In this document: one piece after another, positions 62,895-64,000 of the stretch
Numbering within the stretch: the first letter of the stretch is position 1
How the letters are laid out: the number at the start of each line of letters is the position of its first letter
DNA from: Deltaproteobacteria bacterium
GTDB lineage: Bacteria > Desulfobacterota > Desulfomonilia > UBA1062
Assembly (NCBI GenBank): GCA_029547185.1
Contig: JAKPPU010000001.1
Location: 1 to 64,000 of the forward strand
Direction of reading: 5' to 3'
DNA length: 64,000 bases
Program-made: the position numbers and the translations under genes
The notes under the pieces: generated by a model
Seen by the model: only the letters and a program-made list of their open reading frames with translations
Database searches by the model: none
What the model was told of the DNA's origin: nothing

Positions 62895-64000
62895 TCAGAC
62901 AGAGCGTGACGAGGCTGCGACCTTGGCAGTCGAGTTTATGTACGTCCTTATGCTGTCGACGATGGTCTGCCACGTCCACGTGCGTTTCGCATCGTCCATC
63001 TCGAGCAGGGTCAGGCGGAAGCCCTTCTTGCTGCAGCAGAACCCGGTCAGAGGCACGACGCAGATGCCCGTGGCCCCCAGGAGATAGTAGACGAAGCGCT
63101 TGTCGACCTCGACGCCCTTTACCTTGTCTTCAATGAACTTCCGCACCTTCGGGTCGGGTATGGGAAGGGTCTGCCGGTCGTTGAGCACGTGGTCTTCGAA
63201 AAGCACGGTCATATAGAAGGCGCCCTGGGGCTTGTTCACGATGACGCCGTCGATGTTCGAGAAGAACTTCCACGCCTCCTCGGCGCGGGCAGCGTACATG
63301 GCCCGCCGCCTCTGGAGATTTTCCTGATAGCGCGGGTCGCCCAGGATGTGGGGGATGGCGAACTGGGGGAGGCTCGTGGAGCACACCTCGAGCATCTTGG
63401 CATTGATGAGGCTCTTCATGTACCGCTTGAAGTTGAGCTTGTCCTGGTTGAAGACCTCGATCCAGCCGCAGCGGGAGCCCGGCCAGGGGACCTCCTTCGA
63501 GATGCCCCGCAAGGCAATCCCGGGGATCTCTTCGATGACCTCGCTCAACGATGCTGTCTTATGGGTGTCATAGACGAGGTTTCCGTAGATTTCGTCGCAG
63601 ATCATGAATACCTTGTAGCGGCGCGCGATATCGACCATCTCTTCGAGCACTTCCCGGGGATAGACCGCGCCTGTCGGGTTGTCCGGATTGATGAGGAGGA
63701 TGCCGGCGATCGAGTCGTTGTACCTGATCTTGCTCTCGAGGTCGTCGAGATCGGGCATCCAGTTGTTCTTGGGATCGAGCTCATAGGTGAGGTGGTCGTA
63801 TCCCGAGTGGGCGGCTTCGGCGGATGAGTGCGTCGAATAAGCGGGCGAGGGGCCGATGACCCGCGCCTCTCTCTTCATGAAGTTGAAGACCTTGGCCACG
63901 GCATCGCCCAGGCCGTTGAAGAAGACGATGTCGTCCTTCGTGATCTGGTAGCCGCCCCGCTTGTTCACCTCCTGGGCGAGGAATTCACGGGTCGCAGGCA
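62895..64000 (-). CDS. Class I/II PLP aminotransferase (5' end outside window)
   Basis: A C-terminal fragment of at least 368 residues. The PLP lysine lies in GISKEVPWPGSRCGW; other fold signatures are LLINPDNPTGAVY, ICDEIYGNLVYD and KKGFRLTLLEM. The frame stays open to the right edge (ATREFLAQEV before the first in-window Met/Val), so the start is outside. It belongs to the aspartate/alanine aminotransferase fold; the amino acid substrate is not identifiable. Confidence 0.9.
   Translation of the reverse strand, partial: PATREFLAQEVNKRGGYQITKDDIVFFNGLGDAVAKVFNFMKREARVIGPSPAYSTHSSAEAAHSGYDHLTYELDPKNNWMPDLDDLESKIRYNDSIAGILLINPDNPTGAVYPREVLEEMVDIARRYKVFMICDEIYGNLVYDTHKTASLSEVIEEIPGIALRGISKEVPWPGSRCGWIEVFNQDKLNFKRYMKSLINAKMLEVCSTSLPQFAIPHILGDPRYQENLQRRRAMYAARAEEAWKFFSNIDGVIVNKPQGAFYMTVLFEDHVLNDRQTLPIPDPKVRKFIEDKVKGVEVDKRFVYYLLGATGICVVPLTGFCCSKKGFRLTLLEMDDAKRTWTWQTIVDSIRTYINSTAKVAASSRSV

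Overview
The window looks like chromosome from a Gram-negative, anaerobic, Desulfobacterota-type (deltaproteobacterial, possibly syntrophic or sulfate-reducer-related) bacterium. Supporting signs are four PEP-CTERM/VPLPA-type sorted proteins, a TolQ/TonB pair, a FadL porin, a 4-hydroxybutyryl-CoA dehydratase-family enzyme, a PPi-type phosphofructokinase, a c-type (P460-like) cytochrome and split B12-dependent acyl-CoA mutase subunits. The species cannot be named from the sequence alone. I saw no tRNA, rRNA, CRISPR array or complete insertion sequence.

Layout. 1-3.6 kb: two Rhs toxin cassettes in tandem with near-identical cores, unrelated C-terminal tips and a matching candidate immunity gene each; the second tip is an L,D-transpeptidase-like domain followed by an exported partner. 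3.6-7 kb: TonB-like/TolQ-like pair and two secreted sorted proteins. 7-12.8 kb: housekeeping genes (nitroreductase, SlyD-like FKBP, SRAP protein, START-domain protein, Nudix, YcgN-like, HlyIII-like) and a PEP-CTERM protein. 13-14.5 kb: a NifS-fold protein lacking the desulfurase cysteine and fused to a Se/S-carrier-like domain. 14.6-23.4 kb: complete recC-recB-recD operon. 23.7-27.2 kb: CBM48 protein, glycogen debranching enzyme, PEP-CTERM protein. 27.5-32.7 kb: P460-like cytochrome, ferric-reductase-type flavoprotein, small secreted proteins, C11 peptidase lipoprotein, universal stress protein. 33-42.4 kb: Nnr repair enzyme, DUF4010 protein, 4-HB-CoA dehydratase family enzyme, HDAC-like hydrolase, phosphofructokinase, flap exonuclease, EamA transporter.

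42.4-55.7 kb is a visibly A+T-richer catabolic island: MeaB-like GTPase, mutase large and small subunits, SDR, lactonase-type MBL hydrolase, acyl-CoA ligase, thiolase, corrinoid adenosyltransferase, a MerR-TetR double-domain regulator, a FadL-type porin and a CMD-family protein. Together they read as uptake, CoA activation, radical carbon-skeleton rearrangement, oxidation and thiolysis of a hydrophobic acid, with local supply and repair of adenosylcobalamin. The most interesting signal is here. Two duplicated promoter regions, 10.4 kb apart, keep an identical TTGACA-17-TAATTA promoter and three GGAC-type inverted-repeat elements spaced exactly 21 and 22 bp, although the sequence in between has diverged. 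The second copy sits in front of a decayed meaB remnant and the porin gene.

56-64 kb: UMF1-type transporter, cyclophilin, a second Nudix, EamA transporter, UlaG-like MBL protein, flavin-reductase-like protein, a small lipoprotein, an alpha/beta hydrolase and a truncated class I aminotransferase running off the right end.
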